Shown here: one piece after another, positions 26,797 to 34,498 of the stretch
How positions within the stretch are numbered: the stretch's first letter is position 1
Layout of the letters: every line of letters starts with the position of its first letter
Source of the DNA: JBBQVZ01 sp038211015
GTDB taxonomy: Bacteria > Actinomycetota > UBA4738 > HRBIN12
DNA length: 42,889 nt
NCBI GenBank assembly: GCA_038211015.1
Contig: JBBQVZ010000011.1
Coordinates: forward strand, 1 to 42,889
Direction of reading: 5' to 3'
The notes under the pieces: generated by a model
Seen by the model: the letters and a program-made list of their open reading frames with translations, nothing else
What the model was told of the DNA's origin: nothing
The model's database searches: none
Made by a program: the position numbers and the translations under genes

Positions 26797-27055
26797 GATC
26801 CAGCTTCCGCGACGCTTCGAGCTGCGATGGTCCGCACGATCGTGAGGGTGGGCCGGGTGGCGATCCTCCTGCGCAAGGCCATAGGCGGATTCTCGCGGAC
26901 CCTGGTCGGAGTCGGAAGGGGGCCACGCCCACGTTCGGGAGCGGGAACCTCACCGGCGCCGGGGGGTGGTACCTCTCCGCGGATCGTGGTGGCGGCTAGG
27001 TCGCCTCCCCCTGGCCCCGCGCCTACGGTGGAGCCACGAACGAAGGAGGCTCCAG
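26797..27055. promoter_or_regulatory. 259-bp divergent intergenic region
   Basis: Separates kinase 2 (leftward) from the Usp gene (rightward). TACGGT at 27024-27029 lies about 27 nt before the Usp ATG and would give a ~20-nt leader holding AAGGAGG; it is the best -10 candidate. A G-run and C-run (26961-26967, 27006-27012) are visible but no convincing operator repeat. No gene was found here. Confidence 0.4.
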
Positions 27056-27463
27056 ATGTCCACCATCCTGGTAGGAACCGACACCTCGGCCGCGGCGGAC
27101 CTCGCCGTCGAGGACGCAGCGCGCTTCGCCCGAGAGCGCGGCGCGGAGTTGCTGGTGCTCTACGTCCGGCCGGAATCGGACCTCCGCGCGGTCGTCGACC
27201 CGGGCCGAGCGGCCGACCCTTCCGCGTACCTCGAGCGGATCCCGAAGCGGTTCCCCGGCCTCACGACCCGGACGAGGGTGGAAAGCGGCGACCCCGCCGC
27301 CCGGATCTGCGACGTGGCGGCGGAGGAAGGCGCCGAGACGATCGTGATCGGCAATCGCGGCGTGCACGGCGCCAGGTGGCGCGTCCGCGACAGCGTGCCG
27401 AACATCGTGCTCCGTCACTCGCCGTGCTCGGTGTTCATCGTCGACACGCGGCGAGCCCAGTGA
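27056..27463 (+). CDS. universal stress protein, single UspA domain
   Basis: 135 aa. The fold signature is clear: STILVGTDTSAAADLAVEDA with the conserved Asp, and the nucleotide-loop region VIGNRGVHGARWRVRDSVPN, which follows the GxxGx9G(S/T) ATP-binding pattern only loosely because the late Gly is replaced by Asp (RDSV). It may bind nucleotide weakly or not at all. Strong AAGGAGG site about 6 nt before the ATG. It is convergent with the LuxR-type regulator (2 nt between stops) and sits inside the signalling island. Confidence 0.9.
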   Translation: MSTILVGTDTSAAADLAVEDAARFARERGAELLVLYVRPESDLRAVVDPGRAADPSAYLERIPKRFPGLTTRTRVESGDPAARICDVAAEEGAETIVIGNRGVHGARWRVRDSVPNIVLRHSPCSVFIVDTRRAQ

Positions 27464-27465
27464 CG

Positions 27466-28134
27466 TCAAGCGTGGTCAGTCTCACGGAGGAACGCGAGCA
27501 CCGCCATCACTCGGCGATGCACGTCCGGCTCCTCGGTGAGGCCGAGCTTGTGGAACAGGGAGTTGATGTGCTTCTCGACGGCTCGTTCCGTGAGGAACAG
27601 CGACGCCGCGATCGCTGCGTTGTTCTCGCCCTGCGCCATGTGCGACAGCACCTCGCGCTCGCGGTCGGTGAGCTGCGCCAGCGGCGAATGCGCCATCCGG
27701 TCCTTCGCCGCGACGAGGGCCTCGACGACCTTGGGATCGAGGACCGAGCCGCCGCGGGCGACCTCGCCCAGCGCACGGACCAGCTCGTCCACGTCCGCCA
27801 CCCGTTCCTTCAACAGGTAGCCCAGCCCACCCGCGCCGTCCTTCAGCAGGTCGTAGGCGTAGTCCTCCTCCACGAACTGGGAGAGCACCACGACGCCGAT
27901 CTGCGGATGGCTCGCGCGGATCTCCTTGGCCGCCTCGATGCCCTCGTTCGTGCCCGTGGGGGGCATCCGGATGTCGGTCAGGACCGCGTCGGGCGTGTGC
28001 TCCTCGACCGCGGCGAGCAACTCGTCACGTGTGGTGGCGGTTCCCACGAGCTCGATCTGGTCCGAGGTGGCCAGGAGCGCGGCTGTACCCTCGCGGACCA
28101 GGTAGTTATCCTCGGCGAACACCACGCGGATCAT
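27466..28134 (-). CDS. NarL/LuxR-family response regulator
   Basis: 222 aa. Receiver with acidic pair in FAEDN, phosphoacceptor D54 in VLTDIRMPPTG, Ser in VVVLSQF and K109 in GYLLKER. C-terminal GerE-type HTH: LTDREREVLSHMAQGENNAA and ERAVEKHINSLFHKLGL. It is a transcription factor expected to receive phosphate from one or more of the three kinases nearby. ATG at 28134 rather than the upstream GTG (28149) because TACCAT sits exactly six bases before it with no ribosome site, matching other starts in this window, and the protein then begins right at the first receiver strand. Confidence 0.92.
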   Translation of the reverse strand: MIRVVFAEDNYLVREGTAALLATSDQIELVGTATTRDELLAAVEEHTPDAVLTDIRMPPTGTNEGIEAAKEIRASHPQIGVVVLSQFVEEDYAYDLLKDGAGGLGYLLKERVADVDELVRALGEVARGGSVLDPKVVEALVAAKDRMAHSPLAQLTDREREVLSHMAQGENNAAIAASLFLTERAVEKHINSLFHKLGLTEEPDVHRRVMAVLAFLRETDHA

Positions 28135-28140
28135 GCGCGG

Positions 28141-28146
28141 ATGGTA
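28141..28146 (-). promoter_or_regulatory. putative -10 TACCAT for the leaderless LuxR-type regulator
   Basis: On the minus strand TACCAT is followed by six bases and the ATG at 28134. It lies in a 44-bp divergent gap shared with the receiver-cyclase gene, so the two regulators probably share control sequences. Confidence 0.5.
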
Positions 28147-28178
28147 CACGGGGGTATCGAGTGGACGGAGCGCGTGGC

Positions 28179-29456
28179 GTGAGCATCCGGGTGGTCCTGG
28201 GCGAGGATAACGTCTTGGTACGCGAGGGCGTCCGGGCGTTGCTCGACTCCTACGACGACATCGAGGTGGTGGGCGTGGCCGCAGACGCGCCGTCGCTGCT
28301 CGAGACGGCCGCCGAGCACGTCCCTGACGTGGTCGTCACCGACATCAAGATGCCGCCGTCGTTCCAACTGGAAGGGATCGACTGCGCGCACGCGATCCGC
28401 ACCGCCCATCCCGACACCGGCGTGGTCGTCCTGTCGGCGCACGACGACGAGGCGTACGCGCTCGCGCTGCTCGGGGGCGGCCACAGCGGCCTGGCCTACC
28501 TGTTGAAGGATCACATCTCGCAGGGTGACGAGCTCGCACGCGCGATCCGCGAGGTTCACGCAGGCGGGAGCACCGTCGACCCGACGATCGCGGAGCGGCT
28601 GTCTGGGCGCGGAGACACCGCCGAACGCGAACGCGAGCTGCTGGACATGATGGCCAAGGGCCTCGGGTACGCGGAGATCGCCGATGCGTTGGGGACCACC
28701 CAGGAGGCCGTCGATTCGCAGGTGACGGGGTTGTTCCAACGGATGGCCGGCGACGGGGCCGGTGCCGGGCTCGTCGACGAGTTCAAGCGCCTCCACGCCG
28801 CCGTCGTGGAACAGACCACGTCTCGCAAGACGCTCGCATCGTTCGTCCCGCAGCAGTTGGCTGACCGTTTGGCCGCGCACCCCGAGATGGCGATCGAGCC
28901 GCAAGAGGTGGAGGTGAGCGTGCTCTTCTCCGACATCCGCGGGTTCTCGACGCTCGCCGAGCGACTCCCCGCGCGCGACGTCGCCGCGGTCGTGGGCAAG
29001 CACCTCTCGGCTATGGCGGAGGTGGTCTTGTCGCTCGGCGGCATGATCGACAAGTTCCAAGGTGATGCCGTGATGGTCGTGTTCGGAGCGCCGGAGCCGA
29101 CGTTGGATCACGCGGAGCGGGCCCTGCTGTGCGCGATCGCGATGCAGGCCCGCCAGGCGGAGCTGAACGCGGAGGGGTGGGGCGCCGATGTCCCCGAGCT
29201 CGGGGTGGGGATCGGCGTCAACACCGGTCTCGTGATCGCCGGAACCGTCGGAGGCGGCGGAAGGCTCGAGTACACCGTGGTGGGCGACGCCGTGAACATC
29301 GCGCAGCGGCTGCAGTCCGAGGCGACCGGAGGGGAGATCGTCGCCGCCGCGTCCACGGTGAAAGCGGCTCCGGGTGTCGCGTGCGAGTCGATCGGGCCGC
29401 GCCTCGTGAAAGGCCGCGAAGAGCCCGTGGAGGTGTTCCGTGTCGTCGTCGGCTGA
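28179..29456 (+). CDS. receiver - LuxR-like HTH - class III adenylate cyclase fusion
   Basis: 425 aa in three parts. Residues 1-130 are an intact receiver (acidic pair GEDN, D55 in VVTDIKMPPS, Ser in VVVLSAHDD, K110 in AYLLKD). Residues about 147-190 resemble a GerE-type HTH (ERERELLDMMAKGLGYAEIA), but the recognition helix is atypical (QEAVDSQVTGLFQRM). Residues about 240-425 are a class III cyclase with all key residues: D252 (SDIRGF), K292 and D296 (DKFQGDAV), D370, N373 and R377 (VVGDAVNIAQR). The Lys/Asp pair predicts ATP as substrate. Phosphorylation would thus control cAMP synthesis, and perhaps DNA binding. GTG at 28179 has GGAG 8 nt upstream; a GTG at 28161 is an alternative. The 3' end overlaps kinase 3 by 17 nt. 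Confidence 0.9.
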   Translation: MSIRVVLGEDNVLVREGVRALLDSYDDIEVVGVAADAPSLLETAAEHVPDVVVTDIKMPPSFQLEGIDCAHAIRTAHPDTGVVVLSAHDDEAYALALLGGGHSGLAYLLKDHISQGDELARAIREVHAGGSTVDPTIAERLSGRGDTAERERELLDMMAKGLGYAEIADALGTTQEAVDSQVTGLFQRMAGDGAGAGLVDEFKRLHAAVVEQTTSRKTLASFVPQQLADRLAAHPEMAIEPQEVEVSVLFSDIRGFSTLAERLPARDVAAVVGKHLSAMAEVVLSLGGMIDKFQGDAVMVVFGAPEPTLDHAERALLCAIAMQARQAELNAEGWGADVPELGVGIGVNTGLVIAGTVGGGGRLEYTVVGDAVNIAQRLQSEATGGEIVAAASTVKAAPGVACESIGPRLVKGREEPVEVFRVVVG

Positions 29457-31539
29457 CGTGGTCCGCCAGCGACCCGCGCGCTGGCCCTGGGTCGTCCTCG
29501 CCGGTTTCTTGACGGTGGCGGCGATCGGGATGGTCCTGGTCGTCGCGAATGGCGAGGCCCTGGACGAGCAGATCCCGTACGTGATCGCGTTCTCGATGTT
29601 CGGTCTGGTGGGGGCCCTCATCGTCAGCCGCGACCGGCGCAATACGATCGGGCTCATCTTCCTTTGGGCCGCATTCCTGACCGCCGCCTCATTCCTCGGC
29701 GGCGAGGTCGTGACGCGTGTATTGGCCGGGGGCCAGGGGGGGTGGTGGGTGGTCCTCTTCGCCCTGCTCAACAACTACGGATGGCTGTTCGGGATCCTCC
29801 CCACGGTGTTCCTCCTGCCGTTGCTGTTCCCCGACGGACACCTCCCTTCGTCGCGGTGGAAACCCTTCCTTTGGTTCATCGTTGCGTTCTTTGTGATCCT
29901 CGGCGTCGACCTCACCCTTGGACAGAGGACGCTGACAGGTTCGAACGAGGCCATCGGTATCGCGAACCCCCTGTACGTCGACGCGCTCGGACGTCTTCCC
30001 CGATTGGATCCGGTCATCGCCGTCCTGTTCCCGGGGATCTTCGGGGCCTCGGTGGTGTCGCTCATCCTCCGGTTCCGTCGCTCGGCGGGCGTGGAGCGGC
30101 AGCAGATCAAGTGGGTCGTGTTCGGGTTGGTGCTGGCGCTCGTGGGCTTCACCGCAACCATCTTCTCCAGCGAGGAAACCCTTCTCGCCGCGGTGGTTGG
30201 TGCGGGCACGTTCATGTTGTTCCCCGTCTCGATCGGCATCGCCGTCCTGCGGTTCCATCTGTACGACCTCGACGTCGTGGTTCGGAAGACCCTCATCTAC
30301 GGCGCATTCGCGCTGTTCGCGACATCGATCTATCTCGCGCTGGTGGTCGGGATCGGGACATGGTTCGGGCGCGATAACTCCTTCCTGACCTTGGTCGCGG
30401 CGGTCGTGGTCGCGGTGACCTTCCAGCCCGTACAGCGACGACTCGCACGCTTCGGGAATCGGCTGGTCTACGGACGACGCGCGACGCCGTACGAGGTGTT
30501 GTCGGAGTTCTCCGAACGTGTGGGCGGTGCGTATTCGGACGAGGACGTCCTGCCGAGGATGGTGCGCGTCCTGGGCGAGGGCGTCGGTGCCGAACGCGCC
30601 GATGTCTGGCTGGCAGTCGATCGGGAGCTCCGCGACGTCGCCGCCTGGCCGGACGGCGCCGACAGCAGGGCGCCGATCTCGCTCCCGAACGGGTCGGTGC
30701 CATCGATCGAGGGCATGGATCGCGTGTATCCCGTCGAGCAAGCCGGCGAGCTGCTCGGTGCGCTTGCTGTGCGCAAACCTTCGAGCGATCCGATCACTCA
30801 CGCCGACGAGAAGCTCATCGCGGACCTGGCGGCGCAGGCTGGGCTCGTCCTTCGGAACGTCCGACTCTCCGAAGCGCTCAAGGCGCGCTTGGAGGATCTT
30901 CAGGCAGCGCAGAAGCGGCTCGTCTCCGCGCAGGACGCGGAGCGGCGTCGGCTCGAACGCAACATCCACGACGGCGCGCAGCAGCAGCTCGTCGCGCTGG
31001 CGGTCAAGCTCAAGCTTGCCGACGGCCTGATCGAACGGGACGCGCAGAAGGCCCGCGAGCTCGTCGGCCAGCTCCAGGGTGAGACGCACGCGGCGCTCGA
31101 GGACCTGCGCGATCTGGCCCGGGGGATCTACCCGCCGTTGCTGGCCGACAAGGGGCTGCCCGCGGCGCTCGAGGCGCAGGCGCGGAAGTCGGGGCTGCCG
31201 ATCGAGGTCCGTGCCGAGGCGATCGGTCGGTACGCGCAGGACATCGAGGCCGCGGTCTACTTCTCGTGCCTGGAGGCGATGCAGAACACCGCGAAGTACG
31301 CGTCGGCGTCGTCGGTGTCGGTGTCGCTGTCCGAGCGGGACCATCGCTTGACCTTCTCGGTGACCGACGACGGTCGTGGCTTCGATCTTGGCGTGACCAC
31401 CGAGGGCAGCGGGCTGCAGGGGATCGCAGATCGACTCGGGGCGCTTGACGGCGAGGTCAGGGTGACGTCGTCGCCGGGTCGCGGCACCACGGTCGAGGGC
31501 CGGCTCCCGGTGCCGGTCGATGCTGAGGTATCGACATGA
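29440..31539 (+). CDS. membrane GAF/HisKA_3 sensor histidine kinase 3
   Basis: 699 aa, third paralogue of the set. Multi-pass region (about residues 15-310) with YDLDVVVRKTLIYGAFALF, GAF starting ATPYEVLSEFSERVGGAY, a short coiled segment, phospho-His in RRLERNIHDGAQQQLVAL, and ATPase motifs VTDDGRGFD and GSGLQGIADRL. The GTG start lies inside the cyclase-fusion gene, with GGAGGT 5 nt upstream, so translation is coupled and this kinase is the likely phosphodonor for that protein. It ends with ATGA overlapping a small membrane-protein gene. Confidence 0.93.
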   Translation: MSSSADVVRQRPARWPWVVLAGFLTVAAIGMVLVVANGEALDEQIPYVIAFSMFGLVGALIVSRDRRNTIGLIFLWAAFLTAASFLGGEVVTRVLAGGQGGWWVVLFALLNNYGWLFGILPTVFLLPLLFPDGHLPSSRWKPFLWFIVAFFVILGVDLTLGQRTLTGSNEAIGIANPLYVDALGRLPRLDPVIAVLFPGIFGASVVSLILRFRRSAGVERQQIKWVVFGLVLALVGFTATIFSSEETLLAAVVGAGTFMLFPVSIGIAVLRFHLYDLDVVVRKTLIYGAFALFATSIYLALVVGIGTWFGRDNSFLTLVAAVVVAVTFQPVQRRLARFGNRLVYGRRATPYEVLSEFSERVGGAYSDEDVLPRMVRVLGEGVGAERADVWLAVDRELRDVAAWPDGADSRAPISLPNGSVPSIEGMDRVYPVEQAGELLGALAVRKPSSDPITHADEKLIADLAAQAGLVLRNVRLSEALKARLEDLQAAQKRLVSAQDAERRRLERNIHDGAQQQLVALAVKLKLADGLIERDAQKARELVGQLQGETHAALEDLRDLARGIYPPLLADKGLPAALEAQARKSGLPIEVRAEAIGRYAQDIEAAVYFSCLEAMQNTAKYASASSVSVSLSERDHRLTFSVTDDGRGFDLGVTTEGSGLQGIADRLGALDGEVRVTSSPGRGTTVEGRLPVPVDAEVST

Positions 31540-31730
31540 TCGGCGCCTCGCGATCGAAGAAGCCGAAGGGATTCCGGCGCGTCGAGCGCTGGGCCGTCGG
31601 GTTGGCGATGGGGGTCATCGCGTTCGTGCTGGAAAAGGCCGTCATGCGCTCGGTCAGGAAAGGTGGCGGCGCACCTGTCGAGCCGGCGCCAACGACGATC
31701 ACAGCGAAGGGCGGCGACGCAGAGATCTAG
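31536..31730 (+). CDS. small single-pass membrane protein coupled to kinase 3
   Basis: 64 aa. A basic N-terminus (ASRSKKPKGFRRVERW) leads into one hydrophobic segment (about residues 19-38, VGLAMGVIAFVLEKAVM) and a short polar, Pro-rich tail. No family is recognised. The ATG overlaps the kinase stop as ATGA, and high-GC codon use continues through it, which supports a real gene. The positive-inside rule puts the N-terminus in the cytosol. It might modulate the kinase; this is inference from coupling alone. Confidence 0.7.
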   Translation: MIGASRSKKPKGFRRVERWAVGLAMGVIAFVLEKAVMRSVRKGGGAPVEPAPTTITAKGGDAEI

Positions 31731-31753
31731 CTCTCCGCCTGGACGACGAGAAT

Positions 31754-31772
31754 CTAGTCTGCGACGGACTAG
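31754..31772. terminator. small CTAGTC/GACTAG inverted repeat
   Basis: CTAGTC and GACTAG pair across a 7-nt loop in the 42-bp gap between the small membrane-protein gene and the convergent Usp::UbiB gene. Short and AT-richer than its surroundings; weak terminator or a chance palindrome. Confidence 0.3.
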
Positions 31773-33896
31773 CTAGTCGCGGCGGCGGACCAGGTCGATC
31801 AAGAGGCCCAGCGTGAGCAGACCTGCGATCGCGGCGAACGTTCCGGGGACCCAACCGGCCACGCGAGTCGACAACGCGGTGAGACCCGTCGCCAGGATCG
31901 CCGCACCCGCCGTCAACCCGAGGGCCAGCCGCCTCCCGGCTCGGCGGATGGTGGCCTCGAGCGAGGTCGCGCGGAAGTTCACCTCAAGCTTCTGACCGGG
32001 GCGGGCGCCGATCAGGCGTTCGACGGCCTCGATCACCCGGAGCGCGCGGACCTTCATCTTCTGGGTCTGATAGAAGACCGCCTTCAGGTCGAGCTTCGAG
32101 CCCATGTCCTTCACGACGTTGCGCATCAGGAACTTGCCGGCCACGTCGAACGGGTCCAGCTCCGGGTCGAGCTGCGCGGCGGCCAACTGCATCTGTGCGA
32201 GCGCCTTGCCGGTGAGCGTGAGAGAGGCCGGCAGCGGTACGCCGTGTCGGAGCGAGATCTCGGTCATCTCCTGTAGGACCGGTCCGAGTTGGATGTCCTT
32301 CAGCGACGCCGTTCGGTTCTTCGCCATCAGCGAGCCGATCTCCTCGCTGAACGCGTCGACGTCCAGGTCGCTGCGGTCGATCGCGCCGGCCAGCATCAGC
32401 GAGATGTCGGTCAGGAACCCGACGTCCTCCTGCCAGAACGCCATCAGGAGCAGCATCATCTGCTCCCGCATCTCGGCGCTCACCTCGCCGACCATGCCGA
32501 GGTCCAGGAAGTAGAGGAGCTCCTCCTCGGGCTGCCACATCAGGTTGCCGGGGTGCGGGTCTGCGTGGAAGAAGCCGTCGACCATGATCTGCTTGTAGAA
32601 GGACTCCAGGAGCTGACGCGCGGCCTCCTTGCGCGGCGTGCCCTCGGGAGCGATCGAGATCGGACCCCCTGCGACGTCCCGCATCACCAGCAGGCGCGAC
32701 GTGGAGAAATCGCCGTGGACCTCCGGGACGCGCAAGCGCGAGAACGACTCGATCACGTCGGACATGCGACGCATGTTGGCGGCTTCCTGCCGGAAATCCA
32801 GCTCACGGTGGAGCGAGTCGGAGAGGTAGGAGAAGACGGCTTCCATGTCGATCACCTGCTTGAGTCCGGGGCGGTGACCAACCTTCTCGGCGAACACCTC
32901 GAGCAGCGCAAGATCTTGTTCGATCAGCTCCTTCGCGTCGGGACGCTGGACCTTCAACACCACCCGCTCGGCGTTCGCGAGCGTTGCCCGATGCACCTGC
33001 GCGATCGTGCCGGCGGCGAGCGGCTGGGCGTCGATGTGGTCGAACACGTCCTCCCACGGGACGCCGAGCTCCTGTTCCATGACGCGGACGACCTGCTCCT
33101 CGGTGAGCGTCGGCACGTCATCCTGCAACGTGGCCAGCTCCTTGATGTACTCCGGCGGCAGCAGGTCCGGGCGCGTCGACAGGATCTGCCCGAGCTTGGC
33201 GAACGTCGGCCCCAGCTCTTCGAGCGCGGCCCGCAGGCGCTTGCCCTGCCGCTGCTTGCCGACCGTACCCTCCTCGTCCGGCCGTCCGAACAGCTCCTTC
33301 AGGCCGTGCTTGGCGAACACCGTCGCGATCCGGGTCCCTCGCGCCATGAGGTGCGGCTCGGTCTCCGTCTCGACCGCGCCGGTCCGGAGCGATGCCGGGC
33401 CGCGCCGGGCCGCTGAGCGGGCGCCGCCGACCACGGTCTGCCCATCTCCGGCGGTGTTCACGATGATCACGGTGCAGCGGGCGTTGTGGCTGATGCGGTT
33501 CGGGACGTTGCCGAGCAGGAACTCCTTCCGGCCCGCCATGCCGGCGTTCCCCACGACCAACACGTCGATCGCGTGCTCCTCCATGGCGTGGACGATCGCC
33601 ATCGCGGGGTCGTCGTCGATCACGACGTGCGAGCGCCCACGTGGTCCGGCGATCTGCGTGGCGTAGATCTGGAGCTCGTCAGCCGCGCCGCGCGCGCGCG
33701 TCGCCTCGGCGGCACCGAACTCGGTGTCCGTCGGGCTCCCCGGGAGGATCACCTGCACGATGTGGAGGTCCGCCTCGTAGCGCTCCGCGAACGCCGCGGC
33801 CCAGGCGACGGCTCGTTCGGCCGTCTGCGACCGGTCGGTGCCCACCATCACGCGGCGGATCGGACCGCCCACCCGCACATCGCCGTTCGTGCTCAT
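31773..33896 (-). CDS. universal stress domain fused to UbiB/ABC1-family atypical kinase
   Basis: 707 aa. Residues 12-147 are a UspA domain (VMVGTDRSQTAERAVAWAA; VVGNAGMAGRKEFLLGNVPN with the ATP-loop spacing). After a ~40-residue linker comes a full ABC1/UbiB kinase: KLGQ at 234-237, the Ala-rich loop variant PLAAGTIAQVH near 292-302, K315 in VVLKVQRP, ELDFRQE at 365-371, catalytic HADPHPGN at 444-451 and DLG at 465-467. Two membrane helices close the protein (about 655-705). UbiB proteins are ATPases/kinases tied to quinone and isoprenoid lipid handling. Family members are usually about 550 aa with no Usp part. Start at ATG 33896; the open frame upstream runs through the tRNA gene and is not coding. 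A GATGAT hexamer 4 nt before the ATG may be a poor -10. Confidence 0.9.
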   Translation of the reverse strand: MSTNGDVRVGGPIRRVMVGTDRSQTAERAVAWAAAFAERYEADLHIVQVILPGSPTDTEFGAAEATRARGAADELQIYATQIAGPRGRSHVVIDDDPAMAIVHAMEEHAIDVLVVGNAGMAGRKEFLLGNVPNRISHNARCTVIIVNTAGDGQTVVGGARSAARRGPASLRTGAVETETEPHLMARGTRIATVFAKHGLKELFGRPDEEGTVGKQRQGKRLRAALEELGPTFAKLGQILSTRPDLLPPEYIKELATLQDDVPTLTEEQVVRVMEQELGVPWEDVFDHIDAQPLAAGTIAQVHRATLANAERVVLKVQRPDAKELIEQDLALLEVFAEKVGHRPGLKQVIDMEAVFSYLSDSLHRELDFRQEAANMRRMSDVIESFSRLRVPEVHGDFSTSRLLVMRDVAGGPISIAPEGTPRKEAARQLLESFYKQIMVDGFFHADPHPGNLMWQPEEELLYFLDLGMVGEVSAEMREQMMLLLMAFWQEDVGFLTDISLMLAGAIDRSDLDVDAFSEEIGSLMAKNRTASLKDIQLGPVLQEMTEISLRHGVPLPASLTLTGKALAQMQLAAAQLDPELDPFDVAGKFLMRNVVKDMGSKLDLKAVFYQTQKMKVRALRVIEAVERLIGARPGQKLEVNFRATSLEATIRRAGRRLALGLTAGAAILATGLTALSTRVAGWVPGTFAAIAGLLTLGLLIDLVRRRD

Positions 33897-33990
33897 GCGC
33901 GCATCATCCCCGATGGGGGCCGTCACGGCGAGCGGGGAGCCCGCCGATCGTTCGGTGGTGCCTGCACCCCCGTTGGCCAACCACGTTGGG

Positions 33991-33996
33991 TAGACT
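33991..33996 (+). promoter_or_regulatory. putative -10 TAGACT of the tRNA-Thr gene
   Basis: TAGACT ends 11 nt before the mature tRNA 5' end, as expected for a short 5' leader. A palindrome GTTGGCCAAC (33972-33981) lies just upstream; no standard -35 was found. Confidence 0.5.
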
Positions 33997-34007
33997 CGGC
34001 AACCGCC

Positions 34008-34082
34008 GCCGGAGTAGCTCAGTGGTAGAGCAACCGCCTCGTAAGTGGTAGGTCCGGGGTTCGAATCCCCGCTCCGGCTCCA
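34008..34082 (+). tRNA. tRNA-Thr (anticodon CGT)
   Basis: A complete 75-nt cloverleaf with encoded CCA. Acceptor GCCGGAG pairs with CTCCGGC; D-arm GCTC/GAGC; anticodon stem ACCGC/GTGGT (one G-U pair) with loop CTCGTAA, giving anticodon CGT at 34040-34042, which reads ACG; T-arm CGGGG-TTCGAAT-CCCCG. Discriminator base T followed by CCA at 34080-34082. Confidence 0.97.
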
Positions 34083-34119
34083 GATCACTCGATGACACCT
34101 TCAGGAAGGAGCGGGCGCT

Positions 34120-34455
34120 GTGAACCTCTCGGGGATGACGTTCCGCGCAGTATCGAATTCGAAGAACGGCAGTCTGAACACCGAGACCGAGATGCGGTTC
34201 ACGTCCGACGACGGGATCGTGGTCGGCAGCTACGGCGGCGGCACGATCGCGGCCGGACATGTTCTCGGGAAGCACGTCGGTGAGTCGGAGTTGGAGATGC
34301 TGTACCAGGGAGCGACGACGAGCGGTGACGTGGAAGCAGGAACGGCGCACGCGACGTTCGCGCTCGACGAGGATCACACGATGCGCATGTATCTGGACTG
34401 GCGATGGCTGACCGGAGACCGGTCAAGTGGGCGATCTGAATGGATCCGAACCTAG
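34120..34455 (+). CDS. small beta-rich protein of the so-called n-acetylglutamate synthase family
   Basis: 111 aa. The pattern FRAVSNSKNGSLNTETEMRF, GSYGGGTIAAGHVLGK, MLYQGATTSGDVEAG and YLDWRWLTGDRSSGRSEW matches a widespread family of about 110-aa proteins that databases label n-acetylglutamate synthase. They lack a GNAT fold, so the label is doubtful; the repeated beta-strand/turn pattern suggests a small beta sheet or barrel. GTG start with GGAAGGA 9 nt upstream. Placed 37 nt after the tRNA. Function unknown. Confidence 0.8.
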   Translation: MNLSGMTFRAVSNSKNGSLNTETEMRFTSDDGIVVGSYGGGTIAAGHVLGKHVGESELEMLYQGATTSGDVEAGTAHATFALDEDHTMRMYLDWRWLTGDRSSGRSEWIRT

Positions 34456-34462
34456 GCCGTGG

Positions 34463-34491
34463 TTGCCGCTCGGTGCTGAGGTTGCGACAAT
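34463..34491 (+). promoter_or_regulatory. putative promoter TTGCCG - 17 bp - GACAAT
   Basis: TTGCCG (34463-34468) and GACAAT (34486-34491) are separated by 17 bp, and the ATG at 34499 follows seven bases later with no ribosome site. It would make the Ala/Pro-rich protein gene leaderless. Confidence 0.4.
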
Positions 34492-34498
34492 CCGCTCG

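Noticed and set aside
26941..27012. Possible small RNA or hairpin among G- and C-runs before the Usp gene
   Set aside because: Pairing is loose and no clear promoter-terminator pair frames it.
25255..28182. 975-codon plus-strand frame spanning kinase 2, the Usp gene and the LuxR-type regulator
   Set aside because: Shadow frame over three clear genes, rich in Arg, Asp and His with no recognisable motif.
33897..34088. N-terminal extension of the Usp::UbiB frame through the tRNA gene
   Set aside because: The extension encodes the complement of tRNA-Thr and low-quality sequence; the Usp fold begins just after the ATG at 33896.
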